Assembly: GCF_001557115.1 (NCBI RefSeq)
Contig: NZ_LSKQ01000301.1
Location: forward strand, 1-6,279
Reading direction: 5' to 3'
Source: Erythrobacter sp. CCH5-A1
GTDB lineage: Bacteria > Pseudomonadota > Alphaproteobacteria > Sphingomonadales > Sphingomonadaceae
DNA: 6,279 bases
The notes below the pieces were generated by a model. The model did no database searches, was not told the DNA's origin, and worked only from the letters and a program-made list of their open reading frames with translations. The position numbers and the translations under genes were made by a program. Positions 5,728 through 6,279 of the stretch are shown one piece after another. Each line of letters begins with the position of its first letter. The first letter of the stretch is position 1.

Positions 5728-5752
5728 CCGCTGCAAGCAGCGGCGTTTTTTT
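5728..5752 (+). terminator. Rho-independent terminator at the far edge of the origin
   Basis: CCGCTGC (5728-5734) and GCAGCGG (5737-5743) form a GC-rich stem with a tight loop, followed by CG and seven T (5746-5752). The orientation stops plus-strand transcripts coming out of the origin. No plus-strand gene lies upstream, so it either ends an untranslated origin transcript or shields the WGR gene from read-through. Confidence 0.75.
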
Positions 5753-5801
5753 GATGATGTTTTGAAAGTGTTGAGCCAGGTCACAGCCTCCAATCGCTTC
5801 A

Positions 5802-5829
5802 CTGAATCACTGACGGGTCTGTGATTCAG
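5802..5829. repeat. 9-bp inverted repeat upstream of the WGR gene
   Basis: CTGAATCAC (5802-5810) and GTGATTCAG (5821-5829) are perfect inverted copies with a 10-nt spacer, ending 45 bp before the WGR ATG. No T-run follows, so an operator is more likely than a terminator. No bound protein can be named. Confidence 0.45.
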
Positions 5830-5874
5830 ATTTCCGGTTGGACCGCTCACCCATGTCTCTGCCACGCTGCCATC

Positions 5875-6141
5875 ATGGAAACACCGTTCAACCAGTCGTG
5901 GCATTGGCAGGCTATCGACCCCTCACGCAATGTTGCACGCGCTTACGACCTCTGGATCGAAACCGATCTGTTTGGCTGGACAACCATTGAGCGGCGGTGG
6001 GGACGGATTGGGTCAAAGGGCAGGGCGGTCACCACGAGCTATCCGGACAGAGCAACGGCTGACGTAATCGCACAGCAGATCCGAACACGACGCGAAAGCG
6101 CAATCCAGCGGATTGGTGTTCGCTACCGAGCAGTCGGATAA
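5875..6141 (+). CDS. Small stand-alone WGR-domain protein
   Basis: An 88-residue protein that is almost entirely one WGR domain. Visible features are ARAYDLWIETDLFGW (21-35), the typical Y-x-L-x-x-x-x-D-L-F-G strand pair, and RRWGRIGSKGR (40-50), containing the Trp-Gly-Arg core that names the domain. In PARP enzymes the WGR domain binds DNA ends and nicks; small single-domain WGR proteins are common in alphaproteobacteria, including on plasmids, and their role is not established. I chose ATG 5875 because the domain begins shortly after it. The GTG at 5821 would add 18 residues that do not look like part of the domain and lies in an arm of the inverted repeat. No clear Shine-Dalgarno is seen at either. 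Nucleic-acid binding near the origin is an inference. Confidence 0.85.
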   Translation: METPFNQSWHWQAIDPSRNVARAYDLWIETDLFGWTTIERRWGRIGSKGRAVTTSYPDRATADVIAQQIRTRRESAIQRIGVRYRAVG

Positions 6142-6190
6142 CTTCACTCGATTAGTAGGCGTTCTTCTAACTGAGATCTTCTCCCTGAAA

Positions 6191-6248
6191 CGAAGCAGCT
6201 TCGCCAAAGGGGGGAGGGGGATGACCTGATGCGGTTCAGCATCAGGAG
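6191..6248 (+). promoter_or_regulatory. Structured leader with hairpin covering a ribosome binding site
   Basis: Two potential hairpins precede the last gene. The first has arms CGAAGC (6191-6196) and GCTTCG (6198-6203) and may be enclosed by pairing of CTCCC (6181-6185) with GGGAG (6212-6216). The second has perfect 8-bp arms CCTGATGC (6225-6232) and GCATCAGG (6239-6246) around a 6-nt loop; its 3' arm includes the AGG of the Shine-Dalgarno AGGAG (6244-6248) that serves GTG 6255. Folding would block translation of that gene. It matches no riboswitch class that I recognise. Confidence 0.45.
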
Positions 6249-6258
6249 CAGACCGTGA
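6229..6258 (+). CDS. Possible nine-codon leader ORF overlapping the next gene
   Basis: ATG 6229 opens a nine-residue frame (MRFSIRSRP) that ends in TGA at 6256-6258. The stop overlaps GTG 6255 of the next gene in the arrangement GTGA, which is typical of translational coupling. The frame passes through the hairpin at 6225-6246, so a translating ribosome would unfold it. A purine run (G6-A-G5, 6209-6220) precedes it. It is short enough to be chance. Confidence 0.2.
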   Translation: MRFSIRSRP

Positions 6259-6279
6259 CCGACCTTTTTGAACAATCCA
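6255..6279 (+). CDS. Start of an unidentified gene, cut by the right edge
   Basis: GTG 6255 follows AGGAG (6244-6248) by 6 nt and opens a frame reading MTDLFEQS before the window ends. Start and ribosome binding site look genuine. Eight residues are too few to name a product; several unrelated families begin with similar MxDLF sequences. It lies 113 bp after the WGR gene on the same strand. Confidence 0.5.

Larger units (their letters stand above)
5293..5874. other. Probable replication origin (oriV), gene-free region
   Basis: No credible gene lies in these 582 bp. From the rep side outward they hold an 11-bp inverted repeat of the iteron core (5337-5370), one lone iteron (5389-5404), about 150 bp in which I see no clear motif (5405-5553), five clustered iterons (5554-5654), an AT-rich stretch with repeated TC(T/A)GAA hexamers (about 5659-5727), a rho-independent terminator (5728-5752), and a 9-bp inverted repeat (5802-5829) before the WGR gene. 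Iterons, an AT-rich unwinding candidate and an adjacent Rep_3 gene are the standard make-up of an iteron origin. I found no good DnaA box (TTATCCACA) by eye. Confidence 0.8.

Noticed and set aside
5821..5874. GTG start at 5821 for the WGR protein
   Set aside because: The 18 added residues do not belong to the domain, no ribosome binding site precedes it, and the codon lies in an inverted-repeat arm.
5933..5941. TTGCACGCG half of the parS-like palindrome inside the WGR gene
   Set aside because: Nine bases without the mirrored half, within coding DNA; a single half-site of this length is plausible by chance.
6165..6250. TPP riboswitch, because CTGAGA (6171) and ACCTGATGCGG (6224) resemble thi-box elements
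   Set aside because: The 3' part forms a different, longer hairpin than the aptamer needs and lacks the conserved purine-rich ending, and the 5' GGGG-containing helix is not in place. The match is short and probably chance.

Overview
The window looks like the backbone of a low-copy plasmid (or a plasmid-derived element) from an alphaproteobacterium. The high GC content, the GC-rich codon choice and the gene set (Rep_3-type initiator with iterons, a ParA with an N-terminal DNA-binding domain, ParB, a small WGR protein) suggest sphingomonads or relatives. The lineage is an inference from style; no marker gene here fixes it.

Layout, left to right. (1) 3-602, minus: the N-terminal 200 codons of a tyrosine recombinase, cut by the left edge of the window. 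It starts at TTG behind a strong ribosome binding site. (2) 603-790: divergent intergenic region with a good minus promoter for the recombinase and a direct repeat before the next gene. (3) 791-1738, plus: an unrecognised 315-aa protein with a C-terminal winged-helix-like domain. Its tail overlaps the end of parB by 41 bp, the two genes converging. (4) 1698-5292, minus: the core replicon, transcribed in the order rep, parA, parB. The rep-parA gap (169 bp) and the parA-parB gap (48 bp) each carry the same 18-bp perfect palindrome, the likely ParB centromere site. (5) 5293-5874: the probable origin. It holds an 11-bp inverted repeat of the iteron core in front of rep, one lone iteron, a cluster of five iterons spaced 19/22/22/22 bp, an AT-rich stretch, and a rho-independent terminator pointing away from rep. 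(6) 5875-6141, plus: an 88-aa stand-alone WGR-domain protein. (7) 6142-6279: a structured leader and the first eight codons of another gene that runs off the right edge; a hairpin there would cover its ribosome binding site.

How it fits together: Rep should bind the iterons to start replication, and probably binds the inverted repeat to limit its own expression. ParA and ParB should partition the plasmid through the palindromes. The recombinase could resolve multimers or could belong to a mobile element; the visible part does not decide this.

The most interesting observation is that iteron-like 16-mers also occur outside the origin. Two lie in tandem inside the parB coding sequence, where they encode a repeated Pro-Lys-Lys-Ser-Gly linker. 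One lies 8 bp from the palindrome upstream of parA. All three are on the opposite strand from the origin iterons and share the same single change from the consensus. This could physically link replication control and partition.
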